NCBI GenBank assembly: GCA_049578545.1
Contig: JBAUMF010000064.1
Span: 1-47,471 of the forward strand
Source of the DNA: DASQBT01 sp049578545
Lineage (GTDB): Bacteria > Pseudomonadota > Gammaproteobacteria > Burkholderiales > Thiobacillaceae
Direction: 5' to 3'
DNA: 47,471 nucleotides
Shown here: piece by piece, positions 7,487-15,963 of the stretch
Layout of the letters: each line of letters begins with the position of its first letter
Position numbering within the stretch: the first letter of the stretch is position 1
Translations under genes and position numbers: made by a program
Notes under the pieces: generated by a model
What the model was told of the DNA's origin: nothing
Databases searched by the model: none
What the model saw: the letters and a program-made list of their open reading frames with translations, nothing else

Positions 7487-10400
7487 GTGAACCGTGTCGT
7501 CGAGTTCGCACTCAAACAGCGGGCCTTCATTGTCGTCATGCTGCTGGCGGTTCTTAGCGCCGGTGTTGTCAGCTTCATCAAACTCAATATCGAAGCGTAT
7601 CCTGACCCGGTGCCGCCACTGGTGGACATCATTGCGCAAAGCCCTGGCCTGTCGGCGGAGGAAATGGAGCGCTACGTCACCATCCCTGTCGAGGTGCAGA
7701 TGGCAGGCATTCCCAATGTAACTGCCATCCGCACCATTTCCCTGTTTGGCCTGTCGGACATCAAGCTGCAATTCTCCTACGATTTCACCTATCAGCAGGC
7801 GGAACAGTGGGTGATCAATCGGCTGGCTCAACTTCCGCCGTTACCAAATGGCGTGGAGCCGCAAATATCACCATCGAGTCCCATTGGGGAGATCTATCGC
7901 TATCGCATTGTCGGAGCGTCAGGCTATTCGGTAACCGATCTCAAGACGCTTCAGGACTGGGTGCTCGAACGCCACTTCAAGGCCATACCTGGCGTCATTG
8001 ACGTCAATGGCTGGGGCGGCAAGACCAAGACCTATGAGGTGGCTGTCGACCTGCGCAAGCTCACCGCCAACGGACTGACGCTGCAACAGGTGTTACAGAC
8101 TCTGGGAAACAGCAACATCAACGTCGGCGGGCAGACGATCAACATTGGCTCCCAGGCTGCTGTGGTGCGTGGCGTCGGCCAGCTCCATTCGCTTGACGAT
8201 ATACGCAACACCATGCTGACCTCGAACAAGGGGACGCCTGTTCTGATCAGTGATGTTGCCAGGGTGACCATCGGCAACCAGCCACGGCTGGGCATTGCCG
8301 GGCAGAATGACGACGATGACATTGTCCAGGGTATCGTCCTGATGCGCCGTGGGGAACAAAGCATGCCGACGATCGAGCGGGTCAAGGCGGAGGTAGACAA
8401 GATCAACGCGTCCAATATCCTGCCGCCAGGCGTGCGTATCGAGCGTATCTACGACCGTACCGACCTTATCAACACGACGACGCATACGGTGCTGCATAAC
8501 ATGCTGTTCGGCGTCCTGCTTATCTTCCTGCTGCAGTGGGCCTTCCTCGGCAATTTGCGCAGCGCGTTCATCGTCGCTGCGACCATTCCGTTCGCGCTTT
8601 CATTCGCGATTACCCTGATGGTCGTCATGGGCGAGTCGGCCAATCTGCTGTCTGTCGGTGCCATCGACTTTGGCCTTGTCGTCGATGCTTCCGTCATCAT
8701 GGTGGAGAACATCTTCCGCCACCTTACGCAAAGTGCAGCACAGCGGCACGACAGTGAGCCGCTGTTGCATCGGCTCCGCACGACGGTTGGACTGCACGGC
8801 AAGTTCGGCGTGATTGCCAATTCAGCGACCGAAGTCAATCAGGCCATCCTCTTTTCTGCGGCCATCATCATCGCCGGCTTCGTGCCCCTGTTCACGCTCA
8901 CGGGAATCGAGGGGCACATCTTCGGCCCTATGGCCAAGACTTACGCTTACGCCATCGCGGGTGGCCTGATTGCCACCTTTACCATATCGCCGGCATTGAG
9001 TTCCTTCCTGCTCGAGCAGAGGGAGCATGAGGAAAAGGAGACTTTCGTTGCACGCTGGCTGCGTCGCTTATATACGCCGGCAGTGGAGTTTGCGTTGGCG
9101 AACCGGAAGCTGACCGTAATTGGCGCGGTCGCTCTGATGGTGATCGCGCTGCTGGCGGCGCGCAGCTTGGGACTCGAGTTTCTGCCCAAGCTGGAAGAGG
9201 GCAATATGTGGATTCGCGCGAACATGCCGGCCTCCATTTCCATGGAAGAAAGCGATAGCTATGTCAACGGCATGAGGCGGCTCATCAAGAGTTTTCCCGA
9301 GGTCAAGACCGTCGTGTCCCAGCATGGCCGTCCCGACGACGGCACCGATGCCACCGGCTTCTTCAATGCCGAGTTCTTTGTCCCGCTGAAACCCGCGGAC
9401 GCTTGGCCGGCAGGCATCGACAAGGACAGGCTGACCGGGCAGATGACGCAGGCGCTGACCACGAAATATCCGGGGATCGAGTTCAACTTCTCCCAGTATA
9501 TTCAGGACAACGTCGAGGAAGCCGCATCGGGGGTGAAGGGCGAGAATTCCATCAAGCTATATGGCAATGATCTTGAGACACTGGAAAAGACCGCGAACAA
9601 GATCAAGGCCGTGATGGCAACCATACCGGGGATCACAGACCTCGCTGTTTTCGGGTCACTGGGACAGCCGACCGTGCGCATCGACATTGACCGTGCACGT
9701 GCCGCCCGCTATGGGCTGATGCCGGGTGATATCAACGCCACCATCCAGGCTGCCATTGGTGGCCAATCCGCCGGCGACCTCTTCGAACCCGGCAGTGACC
9801 GCCATTTCCCGATGATGGTGCGTCTGGCGCCCGAGTATCGTGGAAGCCTGGATGCGATCAGGCACATCACCGTTAGCGCGCAGGGCCCCAATGGCATCAT
9901 CCAGGTTCCGCTTTCTGAACTGGCCGATATTCGCCTGGTTTCGGGCGCTTCCTTTATCTACCGCGAACAGCAGGAACGCTACATCCCCATCAAGTTCAGC
10001 GTGCGCGGCCGTGATCTCGGTGGCGCCGTGCTGGAAGCCCAGCACAAAGTCGCCGAACAGGTGAAAATACCTGGCGGCTATCATCTGGAATGGGTCGGGG
10101 AATTTGGCAACCTGAAGGAAGCACTCTCAAGGCTGGCGGTCGTTGTGCCAATCAGCATCGGTCTGATCTGCATCCTGCTCTACGTCAATTTCAATAATGT
10201 CGTCGACGTCCTGCTTGCAGCCAGCGTCATCCCCATGGCACTGATCGGCGGCATCTTTGCCCTTTACCTTACCGGTACACCATTCAGCGTCTCCGCCGCC
10301 ATCGGCTTTGTCGCCTTGTTCGGCATCGCAGCCATGGACGGCATCATTGTTCTCTCGTACTTCAACCAGAGTCTGGAAGTCGGGCTCGGTCGTGTCGAAG

Positions 10401-10669
10401 CGATACGCCGAACCTGCCAAGTGCAGATGAGGCCGGTGGTCATGACCTGTGTAGTCGCTTGCGTGGGCCTGGTGCCTGCAGCCATTTCGACGGGTATCGG
10501 CTCCCAGGTTCAGAAACCCCTGGCCCTGGTGGTTGTGGGCGGGATCCTGCTCGCGCCGGTATTGATCCTCATTGTATTGCCGGTACTGATCGACATTTTC
10601 TCGCAGCAGGCGAAGCGGCTTGAGCGGATCCGGGCGGCATCCACCGACCGTGGCGTGGCGGAATCATGA
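7487..10669 (+). CDS. Heavy-metal type RND efflux pump (CzcA family)
   Basis: The inner-membrane proton antiporter of the pump, 1060 residues, the usual length. In transmembrane helix 4 the motif DFGLVVDASVIMVEN gives D394, D400 and E407, with the same spacing as the proton-relay residues of CzcA (D402, D408, E415). This places it in the heavy-metal (HME) group rather than the drug (HAE) group, although the typical VDG is VDA here. Two periplasmic loops and two hydrophobic blocks (about 340-560 and 870-1050) are clear. The start is GTG 7487, three bases after the adaptor stop. Which metal is exported cannot be decided from sequence reading. Confidence 0.92.
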   Translation: MNRVVEFALKQRAFIVVMLLAVLSAGVVSFIKLNIEAYPDPVPPLVDIIAQSPGLSAEEMERYVTIPVEVQMAGIPNVTAIRTISLFGLSDIKLQFSYDFTYQQAEQWVINRLAQLPPLPNGVEPQISPSSPIGEIYRYRIVGASGYSVTDLKTLQDWVLERHFKAIPGVIDVNGWGGKTKTYEVAVDLRKLTANGLTLQQVLQTLGNSNINVGGQTINIGSQAAVVRGVGQLHSLDDIRNTMLTSNKGTPVLISDVARVTIGNQPRLGIAGQNDDDDIVQGIVLMRRGEQSMPTIERVKAEVDKINASNILPPGVRIERIYDRTDLINTTTHTVLHNMLFGVLLIFLLQWAFLGNLRSAFIVAATIPFALSFAITLMVVMGESANLLSVGAIDFGLVVDASVIMVENIFRHLTQSAAQRHDSEPLLHRLRTTVGLHGKFGVIANSATEVNQAILFSAAIIIAGFVPLFTLTGIEGHIFGPMAKTYAYAIAGGLIATFTISPALSSFLLEQREHEEKETFVARWLRRLYTPAVEFALANRKLTVIGAVALMVIALLAARSLGLEFLPKLEEGNMWIRANMPASISMEESDSYVNGMRRLIKSFPEVKTVVSQHGRPDDGTDATGFFNAEFFVPLKPADAWPAGIDKDRLTGQMTQALTTKYPGIEFNFSQYIQDNVEEAASGVKGENSIKLYGNDLETLEKTANKIKAVMATIPGITDLAVFGSLGQPTVRIDIDRARAARYGLMPGDINATIQAAIGGQSAGDLFEPGSDRHFPMMVRLAPEYRGSLDAIRHITVSAQGPNGIIQVPLSELADIRLVSGASFIYREQQERYIPIKFSVRGRDLGGAVLEAQHKVAEQVKIPGGYHLEWVGEFGNLKEALSRLAVVVPISIGLICILLYVNFNNVVDVLLAASVIPMALIGGIFALYLTGTPFSVSAAIGFVALFGIAAMDGIIVLSYFNQSLEVGLGRVEAIRRTCQVQMRPVVMTCVVACVGLVPAAISTGIGSQVQKPLALVVVGGILLAPVLILIVLPVLIDIFSQQAKRLERIRAASTDRGVAES

Positions 10670-12084
10670 TGAATTACCAGAAAATTGCCATCGCCTGTCT
10701 GCTGCTGAGCGGCTGTGCGGTCGGCCCGGATTTTCATCGGCCCGCCACGCCGAACGTCAAGCGTTTCACTGCAAACCCCATATCGATCGAAGATCAGCAC
10801 ATGGTTGCTGGCGCAGACGTGCCTGCGCAGTGGTGGGAACTGTTGCACTCGGCACCGCTTAACGCCTTGGTGCAGCGAGCCTTGGCGGCCAACCCGAATA
10901 TTGATGCGGCACGCGCTGCCCTGGTAGCGGCACAGGAGTCAGTCGCAGCGCAGCGCGGCGCTTTCTGGCCGCAGATTGCAGCCAGTTACATTCCTGCCCG
11001 ACAGAAGATCGCGGATAGCCTGAGTTCGCCACTCAGTTCCCCTGTCAATCCCTTCAGCCTGCATACGGCCCAGGTTAGTGTGAGCTATACACCCGACGTG
11101 TTTGGCGGCAACCGGCGGCAGGTGGAATCGCTTGGAGCTCAGGCCGAGTTTCAGCGCTTTGAGCTGGCGGCCGCGCGCCTGTCGCTGGCTGCCAACGTCG
11201 TGACGGCTGCGGTGCAGGAAGCCGCGCTGCGCGGGCAAATCGAGTCGCTCGAGAAGGTTGTCGCCATCGAAGAGGAGATGCTTGGCCTTGCGCGCCGCCA
11301 GTTGGAGTTGGGCGCCATCGCCGAGGCCGGCGTCGTCGCCCAGGAGGCCACCCTGGCGCAGACTCGTGCGGCGCTGCCGCCGCTACGCAAACAGTTGGCT
11401 CAGACCCGCGACCTGCTTACGGCACTTGCTGGGGCGTTGCCGGACAGGGAACTGGAGCAGCGCTTCGAACTCGAGGGTCTGGAGCTGCCCCGCGAACTGC
11501 CTCTCAGCCTTCCATCGGCACTGGTTGAACAGCGTCCCGATGTGCGTGCCGCTGAAGCGCTGGCCCATTCCGCCAGCGCCCAGGTCGGCGTTGCGTATGC
11601 CAACGTGCTGCCGCAGTTCGGGATCAACGCCGGCACCGGCAGCGTGGCCATGCGCTTGGCTGACCTGTTCAAAGCCGGGGGCGGCTTCTGGACTCTGGCC
11701 GGTTCTGTAACACAGCCGGTTTTCGAGGGTGGAGCCCTGAAGCACCGCAAGTCGGCCGCTGAGGCTGCCTACGAGCAGGCCTTGGCCCAGTACCGCGCCA
11801 CAGTGATCGCGGCCTTCCAGAATGTCGCGGATGTCCTGCACGCATTGGAGGCGGACGCCGAGTCGCTGGATGCGGCGACGACTGCCGAGCGTGCTGCCTC
11901 ACGCAGCCTCGCCATTGCGCGCAAGCAAGTGGAACTGGGCGACATCAGCCACCTCGCGCTGCTTGGCGCGGAGCAGTCCTACCAGCAGGTGGTTGTCGCT
12001 CTCGTGCAGGCGAAGGCAAATCGGTACGCCGACACGGCGGCACTCTTCCAGGCATTGGGAGGTGGGTGGTGGGATCGGAGTTAA
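10666..12084 (+). CDS. Outer-membrane efflux lipoprotein (NodT/OprM family)
   Basis: The outer-membrane channel of the pump, 472 residues. The signal peptide ends in the lipobox LLSGC, followed by AVGPDFHRP, the hallmark of NodT-type factors. Two repeated OEP domains follow, with long alpha-helical segments and PDVRAAEALAHSASAQVGVA in the second half. Its start ATGATG overlaps the stop of the pump gene (ATGA), so translation is coupled. It completes the three-component efflux operon. A convergent thioredoxin gene begins 76 bp beyond its stop; I see no clear terminator in that gap. Confidence 0.92.
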   Translation: MMNYQKIAIACLLLSGCAVGPDFHRPATPNVKRFTANPISIEDQHMVAGADVPAQWWELLHSAPLNALVQRALAANPNIDAARAALVAAQESVAAQRGAFWPQIAASYIPARQKIADSLSSPLSSPVNPFSLHTAQVSVSYTPDVFGGNRRQVESLGAQAEFQRFELAAARLSLAANVVTAAVQEAALRGQIESLEKVVAIEEEMLGLARRQLELGAIAEAGVVAQEATLAQTRAALPPLRKQLAQTRDLLTALAGALPDRELEQRFELEGLELPRELPLSLPSALVEQRPDVRAAEALAHSASAQVGVAYANVLPQFGINAGTGSVAMRLADLFKAGGGFWTLAGSVTQPVFEGGALKHRKSAAEAAYEQALAQYRATVIAAFQNVADVLHALEADAESLDAATTAERAASRSLAIARKQVELGDISHLALLGAEQSYQQVVVALVQAKANRYADTAALFQALGGGWWDRS

Positions 12085-12160
12085 CCCAGGGCCGTTGCCC
12101 ATGAATGGTCCTGCGGGATATCCATGACTTGATTCTGGCAGGGCTCTGGCTCCCGGCAAT

Positions 12161-12556
12161 TCAGCCGGCATCCCCCAGCATCGCTCTTAGCCTGCTTTCG
12201 CTCATGCCGCCGAGCTTCACTTTCCTTATCAAGCCGTTCTCGACCAGCATGAAAGTCGGGGTCGCGCGGACGCCAAACTTGCTGACCAGGTCATGGTGTT
12301 GCCCCACATCCACTTTGATCAGGTTGGGGTGGTCCGCACGAACCTTGTCGACAATAGGGCCTATCGTCTTGCATGGACCGCAATGCCGGCTGTAGAAGTA
12401 GTAGATTCTGCGTGTGTTTTTGGCAGCCTCGCCATCGATGCGTGACGTATCGGGAGCGCTCATCCCCAAGGCTTTGTGTGCCCGCCAGTAGAGGCTGAAT
12501 TGCATGAGGAAGATGATCGCCGCGAAGGCGATCACGACATAAAGCGCCTGCTGCAT
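12161..12556 (-). CDS. Membrane-anchored thioredoxin-like protein
   Basis: About 131 residues. An N-terminal transmembrane helix (ALYVVIAFAAIIFLMQFSLY) is followed by a thioredoxin fold with active site CGPC in YYFYSRHCGPCKTIGP and the cis-Pro motif ATPTFML. The start at ATG 12556 is supported by AGGGAG about 10 bases upstream; a longer frame to 12601 adds residues with no binding site. The helix orientation decides whether the domain faces periplasm or cytoplasm; this cannot be settled here. It is a thiol-disulfide oxidoreductase of unknown client. It is transcribed convergently to the efflux operon and divergently from the peptide ABC operon. Confidence 0.85.
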   Translation of the reverse strand: MQQALYVVIAFAAIIFLMQFSLYWRAHKALGMSAPDTSRIDGEAAKNTRRIYYFYSRHCGPCKTIGPIVDKVRADHPNLIKVDVGQHHDLVSKFGVRATPTFMLVENGLIRKVKLGGMSESRLRAMLGDAG

Positions 12557-12657
12557 GATTTGAAACTCCCTGAGACTCAATGCTTCACTATAGAAGATCA
12601 AATTGAAACCTCCGTGTTGTCTGTCAGCGAGAGCGTGTTTTCGCTACACTAGCGGCC

Positions 12658-14787
12658 ATGCGTTTCCGTTCCCTTTCTGCTGCTCTGGTGGCCATGCTGT
12701 CGCTTGCAGCCTGTGGCCAGAACTGGAACGATCCCTATCCCAAGCGTGACGAGGGAAGAAAAGTCTTCTATACGGTGTTTGAAGAACGGCCCAAGCACCT
12801 GGACCCGGCCCGATCCTACAGCAGCAACGAAGTCGAATTTACCGGTCAGATTTACGAACCCCCCCTGCAATATCACTTTCTCAAGCGACCCTATGCCCTG
12901 GAACCGCTGGCTGGAGAATCAATGCCTGTGGTCCGCTACTGGGATGCTTCGGGGAAGGAATTGCCTGCCGATGCGGCGCCGGAACAGATTGCCAGCAGCA
13001 GCTACGATATTCGCATCAAGCCGGGTATCCGATATCAACCGCATCCCGCTTTCGCCATGCTGCCGAATGGGCAGCCTCGTTATCTGGGCTTGCATGAGGA
13101 GGATCTGGAGCACATCAACACCCTGAGGGACTTTCGCTATACCGGTACACGTGAACTGACAGCCGATGATTACGTGTATGAAATCAAGCGGCTTGCCAGC
13201 CCGCAAATCAATTCGCCCATTTTTGGTCTGATGACGGAATACATTGATGGGCTGGCCGAGTTCAATGCACAGGTTGGAAAAGTGGCAGACAAGCAACCCA
13301 GGGATGCCTGGCTGGACTTGCGGCCATTCCCTTTGCGCGGCGTCCGCACGCTGGATCGCTATACTTTCCGTATCACGCTTAAAACTTTTTATCCGCAGTT
13401 CATCTACTGGCTGGCCATGCCATTTTTTGCACCTGTGCCTTGGGAGGCCGAGCGCTTTTATGCCCAGCCCGGCATGGCTGAGCGAAATTTGAATCTGGAC
13501 TGGTTCCCCGTCGGAACCGGACCCTTCCTTTTGTCGGAAAATGATCCCAACCGGCGTATGGTTCTGGATCGCAACCCGAATTTCCATGGTGAGACCTACC
13601 CGGCTGAGGGCGAACCCGGAGACCGGGCCAGGGCTTTATTGAAGGATGCGGGCAAATCCTTGCCGCTGATCGGAAGAGCTGTGTTTACGCTGGAAAAGGA
13701 AGATATTCCGCAGTGGAGCAAATTCCTCCAGGGGTATTACGATGTTTCAGGCATCAGTTCGGACAACTTCGATCAGGCAGTTCGGTTCTCGCCGCAGGGA
13801 GAGGCAGACCTGACAGCGGAAATGAAGGAAAAAGGCATCAAGCTGGTAACCGCGATCACCACGTCCAGCCGCTACATGGGGTTCAACATGATGGATCCGG
13901 TGGTAGGCGGTCTGAATGACCGGTCGCGAAAACTGCGGCAGGCCATCTCTATTGCGGTGGACTATGAGGAATTCATTTCGATCTTTCTCAATGGCCGCGG
14001 CATCCCCGCGCAGGGACCCCTGCCGCCGGGCATCTTCGGCTATCGCGACACGCCGAACCCCATTGTCTATACGCCGGATGGCAAGCGCCGCAGCATTGTG
14101 GAGGCCAAGCGTCTGTTGGCTGAGGCGGGGTACCCCAACGGCCGGGATGAAAAAACCGGCCAGCCGCTGGTGCTGTATTTCGATACGGCCGCGACCGGTC
14201 CTGACGCTAAATCCCGTCTCGACTGGCTGGTCAAGCAATTCCACAAACTCGATATCCAACTGGTGATTCGGGCGACGGATTACAACCGATTTCAGGACAA
14301 AATGTCGAAGGGCAATGCGCAGATTTTCGAGTGGGGATGGAATGCGGACTATCCCGACCCCGAGAATTTTCTCTTTCTCCTCTATGGGCCCAATGCCAAG
14401 GCAGGCAAGAATGGCGAGAATGCGGCCAATTATGAAAACCCGGAATTCGATAGGTTTTTTACCCGGATGAAGGCGATGCCCAACGGCCCGGAGAGACAAA
14501 AATTGATTGACCAAATGGTTGATCTGTTGCGCGATGACGCGCCCTGGCTGTTTGGCTTTATCCCCAAGGGATTCAGCCTGCAACATGCCTGGGTGAGCAA
14601 TGTGAAGCCAAATCTGATGGCCAACAACACGCTCAAGTACCGGAACATCGATCCCTGGCTGCGGGCGAAGGAGCAGGCCCAGTGGAACAAACCCGCTTAC
14701 TGGCCATTCGGGTTTCTTGTGGTTGCGGTGATTGTTCTGGTATGGCCGGCGTGGCGTCAGTATCGTAAACAGGAGGCTGCGCGCTGA
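12658..14787 (+). CDS. Peptide ABC transporter substrate-binding lipoprotein (YejA/OppA-like)
   Basis: A family 5 extracellular solute-binding protein of 709 residues, longer than usual for OppA/YejA. The signal peptide ends in the lipobox LAAC. The binding domains are clear (FEERPKHLDPARSY, EWGWNADYPDPENFLFLLYG). Unusually, the C-terminus carries a second hydrophobic segment (WPFGFLVVAVIVLVWPAWRQ) with a basic tail, a transmembrane anchor. A TACACT box lies 7 bases before the ATG and no Shine-Dalgarno sequence is visible, so the mRNA may be nearly leaderless. The stop overlaps the next start by one base. First gene of a YejABEF-type operon. Confidence 0.9.
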   Translation: MRFRSLSAALVAMLSLAACGQNWNDPYPKRDEGRKVFYTVFEERPKHLDPARSYSSNEVEFTGQIYEPPLQYHFLKRPYALEPLAGESMPVVRYWDASGKELPADAAPEQIASSSYDIRIKPGIRYQPHPAFAMLPNGQPRYLGLHEEDLEHINTLRDFRYTGTRELTADDYVYEIKRLASPQINSPIFGLMTEYIDGLAEFNAQVGKVADKQPRDAWLDLRPFPLRGVRTLDRYTFRITLKTFYPQFIYWLAMPFFAPVPWEAERFYAQPGMAERNLNLDWFPVGTGPFLLSENDPNRRMVLDRNPNFHGETYPAEGEPGDRARALLKDAGKSLPLIGRAVFTLEKEDIPQWSKFLQGYYDVSGISSDNFDQAVRFSPQGEADLTAEMKEKGIKLVTAITTSSRYMGFNMMDPVVGGLNDRSRKLRQAISIAVDYEEFISIFLNGRGIPAQGPLPPGIFGYRDTPNPIVYTPDGKRRSIVEAKRLLAEAGYPNGRDEKTGQPLVLYFDTAATGPDAKSRLDWLVKQFHKLDIQLVIRATDYNRFQDKMSKGNAQIFEWGWNADYPDPENFLFLLYGPNAKAGKNGENAANYENPEFDRFFTRMKAMPNGPERQKLIDQMVDLLRDDAPWLFGFIPKGFSLQHAWVSNVKPNLMANNTLKYRNIDPWLRAKEQAQWNKPAYWPFGFLVVAVIVLVWPAWRQYRKQEAAR

Positions 14788-15767
14788 TGATTCGGTATTT
14801 CATCCGCCGTCTCTTGTATGCGATACCCATCCTGGTTGGTGTCAATCTGATCACGTTCTTCCTGTTCTTCGTGGTCAACACGCCTGAAGACATGGCACGC
14901 ATGCACCTGGGCGTCAAACGCGTCACTCCCGGGGCCATCGAACAATGGAAAAAGGAACATGGCTACGACAAGCCCCTGTTCATCAACAAGCAGGGGAAGG
15001 GCAGCGCAGCGGTCACGCAGACGCTGTTCTACCAGCGTTCGCTTAATCTGTTCACATTCAATTTCGGCCAGGCCGACGACGGACGAGATATCGCGCGTGA
15101 TATCAAGACCCGCATGTGGCCTTCGCTGGCAATTGCACTGCCAGTATTCCTGATCGGCCTGCTGACAAACATCACGGTTGCATTGCTCGTCATCTTTTAT
15201 CGCGGCTCCGAGCTTGAGTTCTGGAGTGTAGTGGGGCTGGTGGCATTGATGTCCATTTCCGGCCTGTTTTACATCATTGCCGGGCAATATCTGATCGCCA
15301 AATTGTGGCAGTGGTTGCCGATTTCTGGCTATGGCAGTGGATTCAATACGCTCAAATTCGTCCTGCTGCCAGTAATTGTTTCGGTGGCAAGCGGCATTGG
15401 AAGTGGTGCTCGCTGGTACCGCACGATTTTTCTCGAGGAGATTAGCCGGGACTATGTACGCACTGCCCGCGCCAAGGGGCTTTCCGAGATTCAGGTGCTG
15501 TTCCGACATGTGCTGAGGAACGGATTGATTCCGATCTTGACTGGCGCGGTTGTTGTGCTGCCACTGTTGTTTACCGGCAGCCTCGTGACCGAGTCCTTTT
15601 TTGGTATTCCAGGACTGGGCAGCTACACCATTGATGCCATCCGTTCGCAGGATTTTTCAATTGTTCAGGCCATGGTGTTTCTGGGTTCGGTACTCTACAT
15701 CTTTGGCCTGCTGCTGACCGACCTTTCATACACCTTGGTGGATCCGAGGGTAAGGTTGGAAGCATGA
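14787..15767 (+). CDS. Peptide ABC transporter permease (YejB/DppB-like)
   Basis: An inner-membrane permease of 326 residues with about six transmembrane helices. It has the N-terminal IRRLLYAIPILVGVNLITFF of DppB-type permeases and the cytoplasmic EAA-type loop RDYVRTARAKGLSEIQVLFRH, which contacts the ATPase. The start ATG overlaps the upstream stop by one base. Its own TGA stop overlaps the ATG of the first of two small coupled ORFs that sit before the second permease gene. Confidence 0.9.
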   Translation: MIRYFIRRLLYAIPILVGVNLITFFLFFVVNTPEDMARMHLGVKRVTPGAIEQWKKEHGYDKPLFINKQGKGSAAVTQTLFYQRSLNLFTFNFGQADDGRDIARDIKTRMWPSLAIALPVFLIGLLTNITVALLVIFYRGSELEFWSVVGLVALMSISGLFYIIAGQYLIAKLWQWLPISGYGSGFNTLKFVLLPVIVSVASGIGSGARWYRTIFLEEISRDYVRTARAKGLSEIQVLFRHVLRNGLIPILTGAVVVLPLLFTGSLVTESFFGIPGLGSYTIDAIRSQDFSIVQAMVFLGSVLYIFGLLLTDLSYTLVDPRVRLEA

Positions 15768-15865
15768 GCCACCGAGCCTCGGCACGTGCGAGCAGGGCGA
15801 ATGCTTCCAGGCGCCGACACGGTGGTGCTTGGACCATGTATCGCATTACGGAGGCGGCAGCATGA
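15764..15865 (+). CDS. Small ORF in tandem repeat unit 1, coupled to the permease gene
   Basis: A 33-codon frame starting MSHRASARAS, rich in Arg and Ser. Its ATG overlaps the TGA stop of the preceding permease gene (ATGA) and its own TGA overlaps the ATG of a second, related 33-codon frame. The codons fill the 98-bp repeat unit, so start, stop and frame shift together. Whether the peptide is made, or the unit is only a structured spacer that keeps ribosomes moving to the next permease gene, cannot be told from sequence. Confidence 0.45.
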   Translation: MSHRASARASRANASRRRHGGAWTMYRITEAAA

Positions 15866-15959
15866 GCCACCGAGCCTCGGCACGTGCGAGCAAGGCGTAT
15901 GCTTGCGGCGGCCGACATGGTGGAGCTCTGGACAGCCTTTGTATCAGGGAGACGGCAGC
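15764..15959 (+). repeat. Two tandem 98-bp units between the permease genes
   Basis: Units start at 15764 and 15862, with a third ATGA junction at 15960. The first 31 bases are identical, the last bases (CGGCAGC) are shared, and the centre is only partly conserved. Each unit contains short dyads (CCGAGCCTCGG, GCACGTGC) and a CCACC/GGTGG pair about 50 bases apart that could fold the RNA. This may be a mobile or expanded intergenic element. Confidence 0.7.
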
Positions 15960-15963
15960 ATGA
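15862..15963 (+). CDS. Small ORF in tandem repeat unit 2, coupled to the second permease gene
   Basis: The second 33-codon frame, again starting MSHRASARAS but diverging after the first ten codons (then KAYACGGRHGG). It begins inside the ATGA overlap with unit 1 and ends in a TGA that overlaps the ATG of the second permease gene. An AGGGAG inside its end is the ribosome binding site of that permease gene. No known family is recognised. Confidence 0.45.
   Translation: MSHRASARASKAYACGGRHGGALDSLCIRETAA

Noticed and set aside
15786..15959. N-terminal extension of the second permease reading through the repeat units
   Set aside because: The added residues are not membrane-like and lack a binding site, whereas ATG 15960 has a strong one and starts at a hydrophobic helix.
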